NCBI GenBank assembly: GCA_036936605.1
Contig: JAUPFV010000001.1
Location: 245,952,925 to 246,016,924 of the forward strand
Direction: 5' to 3'
DNA from: Limnanthes douglasii subsp. nivea
Taxonomy: Eukaryota > Streptophyta > Magnoliopsida > Brassicales > Limnanthaceae
DNA: 64,000 bases
A model generated the notes under the pieces. It saw only the letters and a program-made list of their open reading frames with translations, did not search any database and was not told the origin of the DNA. Shown here piece after piece: positions 11,301 to 22,734 of the stretch. The position numbers and the translations under genes were made by a program. Position 1 is the stretch's first letter; each line of letters begins with the position of its first letter.

Positions 11301-12087
11301 GGTGACTAATTCCTTAAAACGGGGGTGGGATTGCCACATGTTGAAGAATCGGAAGGGCTTTTTCCGCCTTGGGCGGGGGAGCCCAAGGTTGAGAGTGACA
11401 GTGGTGTGGTCAGAAGTGCGAAAGTAACCTACGAGGACATGTGACATAGGGAAAAGATCATCCCAGTCAGGGTTGACCATAACACGGTCAATTTTGGATA
11501 GGATAGGGTGGGCTGGTTGTTTGTTGATCCAGGTGAAAGGGAAGCCAGAAGATCTAAGGTCATTGAGTTCACAACGATAGCAGCAATTGTTGAAATCGTC
11601 AATTGCTCTGGACCAAGAATCAGAGGAACCAAGACGCTCCTCCGGGTGTTGGATAGCGTTAAAATCCCCAAGGGAGACCCAGGGGATGTAGTTGTCTTGA
11701 TTGGAAAAAATATATGAGGTCATTCCAAAGCGGAATGCGTTCTTGTGCTTCATTAAAAGCATAGATCGCAGTGAGCTTGAATATTGCGTTGTAATTATGA
11801 CAAGTGGCCATACAGTGAATGAACTGAAGAGATTGGGATATTCTAGTAATTGTAATAACACTAGGGTTCGAAGTGATCCAACTTCTACCTAAGGGGTAAG
11901 ACTCGTGGTTAGTAATGATATGCCAGAACGGGACCATTCTTCTGACTATCGGATCAACATTCAGAAGTTGGACTTTAGTTTCTACTAGAACAATCAAAGA
12001 TATATGATTACTAATTATAAAATCCATGACATCTTTTTGCCTGATTGGGTCATTAAGACCACGCATATTCCAAGATGCAATATTCAT
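8400..12087 (-). pseudogene. LINE-A ORF2: endonuclease / reverse transcriptase
   Basis: The ATG at 12087 opens MNIASWNMRGLNDPIRQKDV, the apurinic-type endonuclease start. LVETKV and GDFNA follow (frameshift near 11660), then TSDHTTV. The reverse transcriptase has QSAFIPGRNISDN, KIDLMKAFDNVR and then TGA (10291-10293) where Trp is expected. Next are GLRQGDPLSPLLF and an intact catalytic FVDD. A zinc-binding zf-RVT-like tail follows (NIPRHSFISWLA, CPLCSSDSE). No RNase H domain is seen. Several further stops and shifts (near 9640, 9300, 8755) split the frame. The role was target-primed reverse transcription of its own RNA. Confidence 0.9.
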
Positions 12088-13690
12088 AAATAGAAGACTT
12101 ACAGTGTATCAGCTGATGGTCCTGTTGGAAGACATTACCTTTTTGCCCTTGTCTTTGGCTACGTCCGTACACTTCCTTTTGGGGAGCGAGTCCACCTCCT
12201 CTCCGGTCTCCACTTCCTCGTCCTCGGAGATGGATGAGAGTCTGGGGTCCACCGCGGGGTCTATCTCCGAAGGATCTTCCTACGATGATGTAGGTCCGGT
12301 AGGAAAATGAGGGAGATTGAGAGGCCCTTTTGTATTCTACCGAGTAGGGTGGCCAAAGACTATGCAATTTGCACATTGAGGAGGGAGGCCCTGGTATTCA
12401 AAGGAGACCTCGATGGATTTCCCTCTGATTTTAAAAGTAAGCTCATGCCTAATTGGGAAACCCGCTTTGATCATGATACAAATTCGAGCAAATCGAAGCT
12501 TTTCCTTCCTCTTAGTCTAATGATCCACATAGAGAGGAGTTCCAATGACTGAACCTATATTGCTGAAGCCAACAGAAGTCCATAACTCTAGAGGAAGGTT
12601 GAAGACCTTTACCCAGATTGGAATTCCCGAGTGGGGATCTTTAATGAGAGAGGTAAGAGGCTCCCAAATTTTCAGAATCATTAAATGACCCCCAAAGTGC
12701 CAAGGGGATTCTTCCAAGACTTTCTTAGTCATCGCCTCAGAGCCGAATTTGAAGAGGAAGTATCCTTCAGGAAGAGGTTTAAATTCCAACAAACCAAACC
12801 TTTTCCATAGAGATTCCACATTAGCCTTAAAGAAAGCAAGATTAGACGGCTGATTGAGAAAGTAGCCCGAAAGACAAGCCTTCCAAGAATCCGGAGATCC
12901 TAACGCCGAGTCGTTCATTGTGAATTCATAACCATCCATTTCCATGTGGTTGATTCCAATTGCTAATGGAGAGCGATTGTCGCTATGTCCCGCCACTATA
13001 CTAGCATAAGATGAGAGTGGCTTAGAGTTAGGAAGAGAGTTGGAGCTTGAAATACCTCTAGAGAAGTCCTTTGAAGAGGGGGGGGGGGGAGAGAGATTTT
13101 CGGATGTGCCAATTTATACTTTCTTCCTTTTGGCCTTTGCCCGCGTTCCCAAAATTACGAATAAGGGAGAAATTGGCTTTTGGGTCTCCTCCTCCTAAGA
13201 GACCTTTACCATTATTTTTAACGGGCTTAGAGATTGAGAGAACTTTTTTCGGCCCAACTTGTTTGGCAATGTGGCCCAAACCAGAAAATCTCTCTGAACC
13301 CGAAAGTCTTGGGTCTGATTTTTGTTGACCCTGGCCCACTGAAACAGATTTTCAGCCCAATTCATTTTCACCGTCATTATTCTTGGGCTTCTCAGCCTGA
13401 AGACCCGACCCGGTACTTACTCCAATCGGAGGTATCAGAGGTCTCGAAAGGATTTGTGCATCAGATGGGGAGGTGGAGGTTTCCCGATTTCGACTACCAG
13501 CACCGATTCCCACCGGACGCTACTTACACTTTCAGAAACCGGCAGTCCCAGGGCGTCTTGGCTGGTCGAAGATCCACTCGAAGACATCGACTTGCTCGAG
13601 CTTCCCCACTTGCGATTTCCAGATCCAGAAACCCTAGCGGTGTTGATTTCGCTGCCGGTGCCAGTAAAATCCTTGCCGCCGATTTGGCCA
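12053..13690 (-). pseudogene. LINE-A ORF1: DUF4283-like nucleic-acid binding protein
   Basis: The middle part (12996-12517) reads SPDSWKACLSGYFL through FKFGSEAMTKKVLEESPWHF and IWVKVFNLPLELW, the DUF4283-type ORF1 fold of plant L1 elements. It stops at YVDH and continues in frame into KLRFARICIMI. A Cys-rich remnant follows near 12370 (CANC and GHP). The N-terminal Ser/Pro-rich part (13700-13060) is shifted between frames and includes a 12-G run on plus (13078-13089). Forward-strand open frames over this stretch are antisense shadows. Confidence 0.8.
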
Positions 13691-13730
13691 TACATATACA
13701 TATACATATATATATATATATATATGCATA
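13691..13730. repeat. (ACATAT)/(AT)n microsatellite
   Basis: acatat units grade into (AT)n next to the 5' end of LINE-A, mirroring the TA tract at its other end. Confidence 0.9.
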
Positions 13731-14319
13731 CAGGAGCGAGTCAAATGATAATTTAGAATATTTTCATGTAGATAATTAATTTTTCAGTTAATCACAAAAT
13801 AACAAAGCATACCAATGATAAAAAGTCGGGATAAATTTATAATTTTTTTTTTAAACTTTTTTTTGTATTTGGATAGCCATCCGATAAAACATTTTATTTT
13901 TTATCTGTTTAATTCAAATATATGATTATTTAGTTATTTATGATTTTATTTTAAATATATATCAACTAAAAAAAATTAAAAACCGAAATATATGTATATA
14001 TATAAGTAATATAATATATTAAATATTAACTTTAAATTTAATGAAAAATTTAAAATTTTAATAATAAATCCATAAAACATATTTATTATTTCATTTTTAA
14101 TTTATATTTGTTATTTAAAAATTATGGTTTGTTAATAAAATTTTATATTTAAATATGTAATTTACAAAAAAATATATCTAATTTTTTTTTGATTTGTTAA
14201 GTATAATATAGTTCTAAATCTAATCAAGTATGAGCACAAAAAAAAATTGATCACATTATCATATAATTTAAGAATTTAGGAATTACTAATATATTATATA
14301 TCAATTATTAATATTAAAA
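13731..14319. other. AT-rich DNA
   Basis: Very AT-rich, with no feature recognised. Confidence 0.5.
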
Positions 14320-14460
14320 TAATGGGTAGTCAGGAAAATTTGAAACTCGTAACTCATCCCGAATTTGGCGAGTAATATATTTTAAAACCCAATATCTATC
14401 CCACACATAAAAACATTAAGATATACTAACTCATCTGATCGGTTTGGCTTCGGTACCACA
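14320..14460. mobile_element. Possible degenerate MITE
   Basis: The words gggtagtcaggaaaatttg, aactcatcccgaatttggcg and ctatccca recall the short CGGGT-rich words of common plant hAT MITEs such as the one at 3512. Ends and duplications were not found. Confidence 0.3.
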
Positions 14461-16135
14461 AATATGACAAATATTGACATCTCTAGTAAGATTGAACGCA
14501 TGATAAAATGCATTAATGATATCATTTGTGCTCTCCTAATTCATGTCAATATTTCTCCTATATATTTTATGAAATCTCTCCACACAGACACCTACCTCCA
14601 AAATATATTGCCCTTCAAACACCTAAACAATCGAACACCAACTCTTTCCCTTTAAAACAGCCAACCTATATATGACCATCTTCGGGTGTCTGGTTGTGCA
14701 TGTTATCCAAAATTATCCATTGTTCAGCAATACAAACTTACCTTGAACTCCATACCATAATTTTTTTACTCAATTAACATTAGAACTTACATATGTATCG
14801 TTTCTTTGATCTCACAACCGGAAATGTGCACCTCTCTCGACACATCATTTTTAATAAATACACTTTTCTCATTCAATAACGCCAATCCACCAACCACATA
14901 CAATTTTCTCAATGATATATCAATCATCATTCCTCTTAATACTCCATATTTTATCCCACCATTATACTTGCACACCCACTCTTCTTCATTTACTTCACAT
15001 CCTCCACTCAGCTAGCCATCATCATAAAATACCAATCCATAACCTGAAAACTTTGAACAACTTCATACCAATACATCTCTAGCGCGAACTTCTACTATAC
15101 CAAACCAACACATTATGCAAACCCAATAAAAACTTAAAATCACTAAATCAAACCCAAAAAACTCAATCTTCACATTTCTACCCATAATATATCTCATGTT
15201 CCGACATCATATCTTAAAGCCTTAACATATGTTCAATGGCTATGTGTCATAAAAAATGAATTCAATGCTTTACATGTTAATGATATATCTCAACCATCAT
15301 ACAACTCCTTGAGTAGATGCATGTGGCTATTTTGGCATAAATTTAGGATTGAAAGTTCTTCGGAACGTTACAAAGGGTGATTAGTGATTAATGAAAATTC
15401 GTAAATTATTGGCATTGATTGTTATGACACATTTAACCCAGTTGTCAAGCCTGCCATAATCAAAACAATGCGCTCTTTAACAGTCTCAAAGGCATGACCA
15501 ATTAATCAAATATATGTGAAGATATTTTCTTACATGATATAGTTCAAAAAATAATCTTTATGAATCGGTCATCGAGTTTCATCAATCAGAAATACCCAAA
15601 TAATATATGTCAGCTCAAAAAAATTCTTTATTTCTTGAAACAAGCATCGTAAGCATGATATAATCATTTTCTAAGTTTCCTACATCACAAGATTTCCGAA
15701 GTAGTCTTTTGACACATCATTGTTTATTTTTTGGAAAATTAATACTAAGGAATATTATTTTCTATATGTATATGATATTATATCAATAACATCATATGTT
15801 GACTTATTAAAGAAAATTATTGACATGCTTTCACACAAAACTTCTATGATAAATTTAGACATTTTCACAATTTTATGGACATCTTGATTAAAATAGATAG
15901 TCACATGCTATTTTTGTCCCAATCAGAATATGCTTGTGATAACTTACATCGTGCATCAATATCCACATGCAAACCGCGTAATAGTCTAGTGGATATTTAT
16001 CCCAAATAAAGTACATGATATTGCCAATTATTACCGGTGTCACGTTATATAAGAGTTTAGCTAAAGTTATGCATTTTTCACTTCCACTCGTCTCGTCATA
16101 TCTTATACAGTACAACCATTTGTCTTTTTATGATA
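14460..16135 (+). pseudogene. Ty1-copia pol remnant (integrase to reverse transcriptase), Copia-1
   Basis: Forward fragments appear in copia order. Integrase end: SPIYFMKSLHTDTYLQNILP, then YDHLRVSGCACYPKLS and ISQPEMCTSLDTSFLINTLF (GKGY/RHV-FDE-type region). Linker and reverse transcriptase start: ERYKG, GIDCYDTFNPVVKPAIIKTM. Later RT: the LSQSEYACDNL block and FTSTRLVISYTVQ, which ends the RT region. Many stops and shifts. No LTRs were identified. Confidence 0.8.
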
Positions 16136-16539
16136 TATTAATTCCATAAGATCAACACGACAATTTAATATTATATTTTTATATTTTAAATAAATAAAAT
16201 ATGATAATATACACTTTTAGATACCATAAATATAATATATTAAATATGATCTATAATATAAAATCCTCTATTGATTATTAAGAGAAGTTATCACATAAAT
16301 ATCTTTTAAAGTTATATAAAATGCAGGTAACTAATCTTAAGCTCAAATAACCAATTTTCTAAATTATTTTAGCTCAAAAAACTAAATTCGTAACTAAACT
16401 GTGCTCATGTAACTATAAAAATTCAAACTATGAACCAATAACAATGATTCTCCATCTTCGTTTTAGTTGACAAACTTTTATTTTCTTAATATTTCCTTCT
16501 ACACATTCTTATTTTATCAAATTTCATTTGTCCTTTATC

Positions 16540-16760
16540 TATGTTATCTCTAATAAAACAAATCTTGATACCACATGCCTGGATCTCTCGTGGAATTTAA
16601 GAATTTTCATTAAGTGAACTACACCTTAATTGTCAAAATAAATTGTAATCTCTTGAGCTTATCTACTCACTTCATAGAGAATTACTTTTAGCCATATTAC
16701 CTATTTTATGAATTCTACTGCTGTAATATATCCATGTATATTGATGACAATGTTAAACCC
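16540..16760 (-). pseudogene. Ty1-copia RNase H fragment, Copia-2
   Basis: The reverse strand gives QEITIYFDN then GVVHLMKILKFHERSRHV, the copia RNase H end (cf. IYCDN.GA..LA.NP.FH.R.KHI). Only this short piece is visible, and its orientation is opposite to Copia-1. Confidence 0.65.
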
Positions 16761-17130
16761 TTATGTAGATTTCCTTTCTAGCGAAGAATTTCATCAAGTA
16801 CTGTAAACCCATAACTAGAGATTGAATTTTTATGTTAAGAAAACCTACATAATACGAGTCAATAAACATTGTATGATTTTCTATGATCGAGAGGTTGGGT
16901 ACTGTAAAATGTAACCAGGGTTTTAGAGCTATATATTTAAGGGGGGATAAAAGATAAGATAAACAGAAGTGCTACAGAAATGATCAATTTGATTTGTAAT
17001 ACTATTGAGTATCAAATATGAGATGCTAAGTCTGGATCTCTAAAATGAGATATAAGATATGATCTCATTTGGCCTACATCCAAAGGCTTACTTATACACA
17101 TATTACATAAAAATTATTTTTAAATTATGC

Positions 17131-17366
17131 TAGCTTGAGGTTGTGTTGAGCTAAGGCCGAGCTGAACTTAGCTGAGCTGAGGCTGAAATAAGTTAACGTT
17201 AGGTCAAATTGAGTTGAGATCGGGCTGATCTGAGCTATGTCTGACCAAACTAAGTCAAGGTCGTGCCATACTGAGTTGAGGTCGGCTGAACTAAGTCGAG
17301 ATGTTGCCAAAACGAGCCGAGGTTAGGCTAAAGTGAGTTGAGGTCGTGCTGAATTAAATCGAGACC
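17131..17366. repeat. 21-bp minisatellite
   Basis: About eleven imperfect units of about 21 bp with consensus gagttgaggtcgngctgaa. The multiple-of-three period leaves the reverse strand open (17125-17310), which is an artefact. Confidence 0.85.
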
Positions 17367-17445
17367 GATGTTATTTGATGGTCCAATCGTAGGTCAAATG
17401 AAAGGTTTGATAATTTGACTATGAAAATAAGCCTTCAAAATTTGG

Positions 17446-17551
17446 CTATATAGACAAGACTTGGAGGTGTGCCTATATGTACAATCCTTAGGGGTGCATC
17501 TATATGGACAATCATTGGGGTGAATCTATATAGACAAACCGCGGGGGTTCA
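17446..17551. repeat. 27-bp tandem repeat
   Basis: Four units beginning ctatat and containing gacaa and a ggggtg word, lying only 80 bp from the 21-bp array. Confidence 0.85.
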
Positions 17552-17559
17552 AAATCATT

Positions 17560-18320
17560 GCGTAAGGGCTTGAAATTACTGTTAAAGGCCCAAAATCAGA
17601 CAAGGGCATTTCAATTTTTTTGTTAAAATTTTATCAGAAAAATTAAAAATCAAATGAAGTTATTACAACTTTACTTATCGATACACATATCGAATATGGG
17701 GGCTACAACATCCTCGATTGTATAAACATCAAATAAATATGTATACGGGTTACCGTTATGAGGATGACTTAGGGTTAGACACTGCGAGCCATGGTGATAA
17801 GATTAAAGACACTTAATTGAAGTATTGAGCATACATATTTTTCTTAATGAATTATATAATAACTGAATTTTTATGGATTTTTAAGAGAAACTTATAAAAC
17901 TAGTTAGTTCTTACTCGATGGCTCCAATGATGTGTCCTAATTTTGTCTGAACAAAGACAATTAGAGATAAAAATTAGAGAATGAGATAAACGATAAGATA
18001 ATATGAAAGTTTTGTTAAAATGATCATATTACAATATGCAATATTATTTAGTATTAAATTTTAGATACTGAGTTTGGATATCCAAATGAGATGTAAGATA
18101 CGATCTTAGAGATGATATTCAACACATGCGTAAGATTATTTGTACACTTATTACATCATGAGATAAATTCATAATTGAAAATGTAATAAAATACCTAAAT
18201 GGTATCTTTGACTAAACATATATATAGCTTAGCAGAATCCTATATAAGCTAAAGTTCGACTATTAAAAATTTGGTCCTCATTACACATAACCTTTAGGGA
18301 TTTCATCATTTTTTCTCATT
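17560..18320. other. Unassigned AT-rich DNA
   Basis: No coding trace recognised. Confidence 0.4.
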
Positions 18321-18325
18321 TAGTT

Positions 18326-20230
18326 TTAACATATCCTAAAATCTGATGCTCTTTTTAAGTATTTTATTAACCATTTTAATGCATGGATGTAAGGATTTCC
18401 AAGATTAGTCATAAAAGTTCTCATAATATCTATTAAGTAGAGAATGTCAAGTTTTGTACATAACATAGAATATACGATGCTTCCAATCATATTTTCATAT
18501 GAGATATCTTTCATAAAAGCCTTATCTATCTCAGTCTCATGTATATGAGTAATACTGAGTTTGAAATGAGTTTTAAAAGTTTCAATAACAACTTTATCTA
18601 CTACCATCTCATATTTTTTGAGTATATTTTCAATATACTCTATATGAGATATGAATGCGTATCATTTGTTTATATTATTTTTGGTATATATTCTCACGAT
18701 TTTTATAACATTGGCCATGTCTTGCATTGCAAACTCGCTTTTGATTTTTGTCTTCAAGTCATCAATATTTTTTCTGTTGTATCCAAAAATTAATATGCCA
18801 TCAACGTATAATAACAACAAATCCGCTTCTCACTATATTTTCTTATTTTTCATACATACAATTGTTATAATTGTTATCTTTGTAGTTAATAGTCTCAATG
18901 AATGAGTCAAATCTTCGATTCCACTATATAGGAAACTGTTTAAGTCCATAAAATGGTCTTTTCAATCTATACACATTATATGTGCTTTCTTCTAAAACTT
19001 CCCCATATCATAATTTATCATAGCTTTTTGGTAAAATTCAAGTTATAGACTATTCTTCTCCATGCCAATACTAAGAGTATAACCAATGATTTAAACATAG
19101 TCATATCTTAGAGTGTTTTTTTGTTCTTCTCTTTCCTCACATCCATATTTAGTTTCTAAAACTTTTGGTTTTTCTCGAAGAATCCGGTTTTCAAGTGATT
19201 AATCCTATGTTCTTTAGTTGATTAAATGTCATATATTTACTTAAAATCCATCTCAAGCTCAGTTTCGCCTCTAGTAATAGGTGGTTTAGCATTGCAGACT
19301 TTAAGCATTGGCATTTCAAGTTAATTGAACGCCACATTCTTGATGATAATACACTCCTTATTTCCATCTTCAATACACTATAACTTTTAACCTTTCATAC
19401 CTTCTCGATAGCCTAAGAATATGCATTGAGTGTTTTTTTGGTTTAACACAAGCATACGCAACGCAACAAAACACTCTCATATGGTTCAGTTCTAGGTTCT
19501 TCTCAACCTATCTCTTTTGAGAATACTTGAACTTTAAAGTAGTAGATGGGCTTGCATTAACAATGCATGTAATTTTTTATATTTTCTCTCTAAGACTTCT
19601 TATCTAATCCAATTGTAAGCAACATACATCTAACTCTTCCAAAAGAGTAATATTTGTTGTTTTTGTTTAAAAAGTTATTATTAAGGAGTCTATGTTATAG
19701 TCTTATGTCTAGAAACTCCATGCTTGGATAAAATTATTTAAATGATCATTAAAAAATCCTAGATAATTATATTTTCTTTACTGTTACACCTTCTTTCCAG
19801 ATTAATTCTCCATCAAAATCTTCCAATATTTGTATGTTTTGAATTCCTCATGTATGGACTTTGATACCATAATCTAGACTTTCCTTGAGTATGCATCTAA
19901 TATAAACATAAGATATCTAGCTCTTCCAATGGTAGTTGTTCAAGCATGACTTTAAAAATCTGAATGAACCTAATCAAGTATTCATTGAGTTGTACGACTT
20001 CTTGCACAAAAATTGATTCTCTTAGCTTTCCAGAGTATATTTCTAAATATTATACTCACTCCACAAATCTTCTTTACTTAGCTAATTAAATCATATTTCA
20101 CTCATATATCATAATCTTGAGTGTTAAATACCATAATTATCATTGAGTATTCATGTTCGAAAACTAATTTGTCCATTTTAGTTTAATTATCGATAGCTCG
20201 TTTAATTTATACCTTTAGTATTTGCCTTCT
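18326..20230 (-). pseudogene. Ty1-copia pol remnant, Copia-3
   Basis: Read downwards from 20230, an integrase segment near 19900 has GRARYLMFILDAYSRKVWI, then EEFKTYKYWK. The reverse transcriptase has KRPFYGLKQ (about 18960), then LLLYVDGILIFG (18790-18810), where the second catalytic Asp of YVDD is Gly. The final part (18607-18326) is SYENMIGSIVYSMLCTKLDI and LGNPYIHALKWLIKYLK, the pre-RNase H region. Many stops. LTRs not seen. Confidence 0.85.
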
Positions 20231-20249
20231 CGATAGGTGTAATAGCTTT

Positions 20250-21900
20250 AATTTTTATAGGTTCACGTACTTCGTGAATTTTATATATGATATATAGTCT
20301 ATGCTTGTGATAGTAACACAGATTAGAGAATTGATCGTTGTTATTTCCTCATTGACAAAATAATTTTCGTTATATTTGGCGTGTTTCAACAAGGTCAGCA
20401 CTGTCCACCGCTTGTCGAGCACACTTTCATCAAATTTACGATGCTTCATCACTAGTAAACCAAGCTCGGACGTGAAAGGAAAACCATGAGTGGTTTTAAT
20501 AACACATCCACATTTCATTTTATCGATCCTTATTTGTAGTCCTTTTATATTTCTTTTAACAATATTCTGAGGGAAATTTCGACAAGAAATGTCTAAGAGT
20601 CTCGAATATCTAAATCATAGTCAAATTTAGAGATTAGCTTACTTTTTTGGACGATACTTTTATCTTCGTATGCGGAATATCGAGTAAAACATATCTTTTC
20701 CCCATAATAAATCATATTTATGTTGGCTCATCCCAAAGAAACATTTCAGAAAGGCATGTGCACCTTCTGCCCAATATTCGTGAAATTAATTGTTCATTAA
20801 AAATGAAAAAATGATATAATAATTGTATTAAATTATAAAAAGGTTTTAAATACCATTTCGTTATGTTGTTTCCAAAATATTTGAGCTTGTTAGGTTTGAG
20901 CCAATATGTTTAAGCATAATCGAGGGCTCCAAGGTATTGTATCCTCGAAATATATTTCCGTATGTAAATATTTTCTTAGTATTTGGTAGGATATCTTGCT
21001 TATGTGCCATCTATATAGCATGTTTGTTGATTTTGGAAATATATCATCAATTTATTTCATTAATACTAATTCTTTATCCATCACTAACATATCAGGTAAA
21101 GCGCAACGATTTTCCTCAATGAGAAACTGCAAACAATCCAATGTCTATGTGTAATTGTCAACCCTTTCGTGAATAAAAAAAATAACGAATATGATGAAAA
21201 ATATGATATTGGTTAACGTAACACCAACAATATTAAACAATGCCATCTTGTATCTCATTACTTTTGTATTTTTTATCCATAATAAAGACTTCATGAAATA
21301 TCATTGGAAGATCGATAGACGTCGGGTGTGTAATTTAATAAATTGGTCATTATTTGAGACCCATCACTTTTCGTTCTGATGCCAATCAATATAGATTTTA
21401 GCTTTTATCTTACATAATAAAAAACTAAAGTTGTAAATGATTGTATATCTCCAACGTAGGTATGTTTGTCTAATATTATAAATGTTATACATATTGCACA
21501 CATTATAAGGATTAACCTCCTTTAATACAGGTAAAATATACCAATGACGAGAACCATAGACGATTGCTTCACCCACTCTTTTACAGGAATAGTAACTTTA
21601 CTCTGTTGAGGACATCATTTCAAACATTCAGCTGGTACGTAATTATGCCTTCTGCATTAAACTATAAAAAACCACAACTCATCGTTAGCAAAATAAAATA
21701 TAAGTTTAAAGAGAAATTGTTTTGTTTTGATGTCCGACTTTCTTCTCTTCACCTTAGGTGTATTTGGTTTTTTCCTAATTTTTTTAGATTTCTCGTAAGC
21801 ATAAAACAATAGAATTGTATTTTCATATTTTCCATCATCATACCTATTTTGCATTAACGCATAACTTATATCTCAATCGACACCCGTCATCCATGTTGTA
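20250..21900 (-). pseudogene. FAR1/MULE-type transposase remnant (MULE-2)
   Basis: Read downwards on the reverse strand: a FAR1-like zinc domain piece with FLFKLIFYFANDELWFFIV and CRRHNYVPAE (about 21720-21620); YEVFIMDKKYKSNE (about 21290); the DDE region PDMLVMDKELVLMK and STNMLYRWHISKI (about 21090-21000); AEGAHAFLK (about 20770); and a SWIM-type MKCGCVIKTTHGFPF (20518-20470). In the SWIM finger the second Cys-x-His pair is replaced (FTSE for CAHE). The frame is broken repeatedly. It is the same family as MULE-1 on the other strand, without a visible OTU part, and ends against Copia-3. Confidence 0.8.
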
Positions 21901-22366
21901 AGTTCAGGTTTCGTGTAGTGCACATGTGTCGTGAATAACTGAGTATGATATGGTAACATAATATTCTCTTAAGTAGTTTTGAGACCTAAAACAATTCCGG
22001 GTTCCTAAAATATAAAAAAACAGAGTGTTAATAAATTGGTAAAAACACATTTGCAACGCTACAAAACTAGTGATTTCAAGGTCTGGCTCGGAATCATATA
22101 TCATTTTTAAAGAAAATAATTATAAGGCCTACCTTCAGAATCAACCATTTTAAAAAATGATTACGAGAAAATTTGATGCTTTTTTGAAAAACTATTGTTT
22201 TCGCTGGTAACCCTTAAAATTATTTGCTTTTAAAAAAACATATGGTTTTAAAGGCCTCGATCAGCATCACATTTGACCGATGATTTTTTTATGTTTAATG
22301 AATGTAAAACACAAAACAAGAGTAAATATTTTGTTAGTGGTTTATGTAAAATTCGATTTATTTTTT
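21901..22366. other. Unassigned AT-rich DNA
   Basis: May hold the extreme 5' part of MULE-2; no other feature recognised. Confidence 0.4.
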
Positions 22367-22734
22367 TCTTCTTCTATATTAGTTTTTTTAATAAAAGGAC
22401 TTTTATTGAAATTAAGACAAAACCAATTGTTTACAAAATTAAAGGACGGAATTACAATTTTACACAAAATAAGAATTTGAACTCAAGAAACCAGGGGTCA
22501 CATGCATTTCGAATTTTAATTTCCAAACTCAAAATTGGAGCGCTCTCCAATAAAAATCCAAAGACCCCGTGATAGATTCTTCTTCATTTGCCAATCCAAA
22601 TCGAAAATATTCTCTCACAACCAACCATTTGATTCTTCCTAAAATCCATATTTAATCTAGAAAAGAAGCTTATGCAATTATCAAGAAAAACCTGGATAAA
22701 TTTCCTTCCATGTAAGTTGTAATCAATAGAAGAT

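Larger units (their letters stand above)
8159..13690 (-). mobile_element. LINE-A, L1-type retrotransposon
   Basis: Minus-strand non-LTR element with ORF1 (about 13690-12100), ORF2 (12087 to about 8400) and a short 3' tail. The last bases (ggtgtataaaaacgtaaatt on plus) resemble the 3' end of LINE-F (ggtataaaaagctgtaaatt), which supports the left limit. Both edges lie in TA-rich microsatellites (8118-8158 and 13691-13730), so any target-site duplication is hidden in the repeat. Multiple stops and frameshifts show it is dead. Confidence 0.85.

Noticed and set aside
13234..13779. 181-aa forward open frame
   Set aside because: It is antisense to LINE-A ORF1 and runs into the AT microsatellite.
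17125..17310. 61-aa reverse frame
   Set aside because: It is produced by the 21-bp repeat period (a multiple of three).
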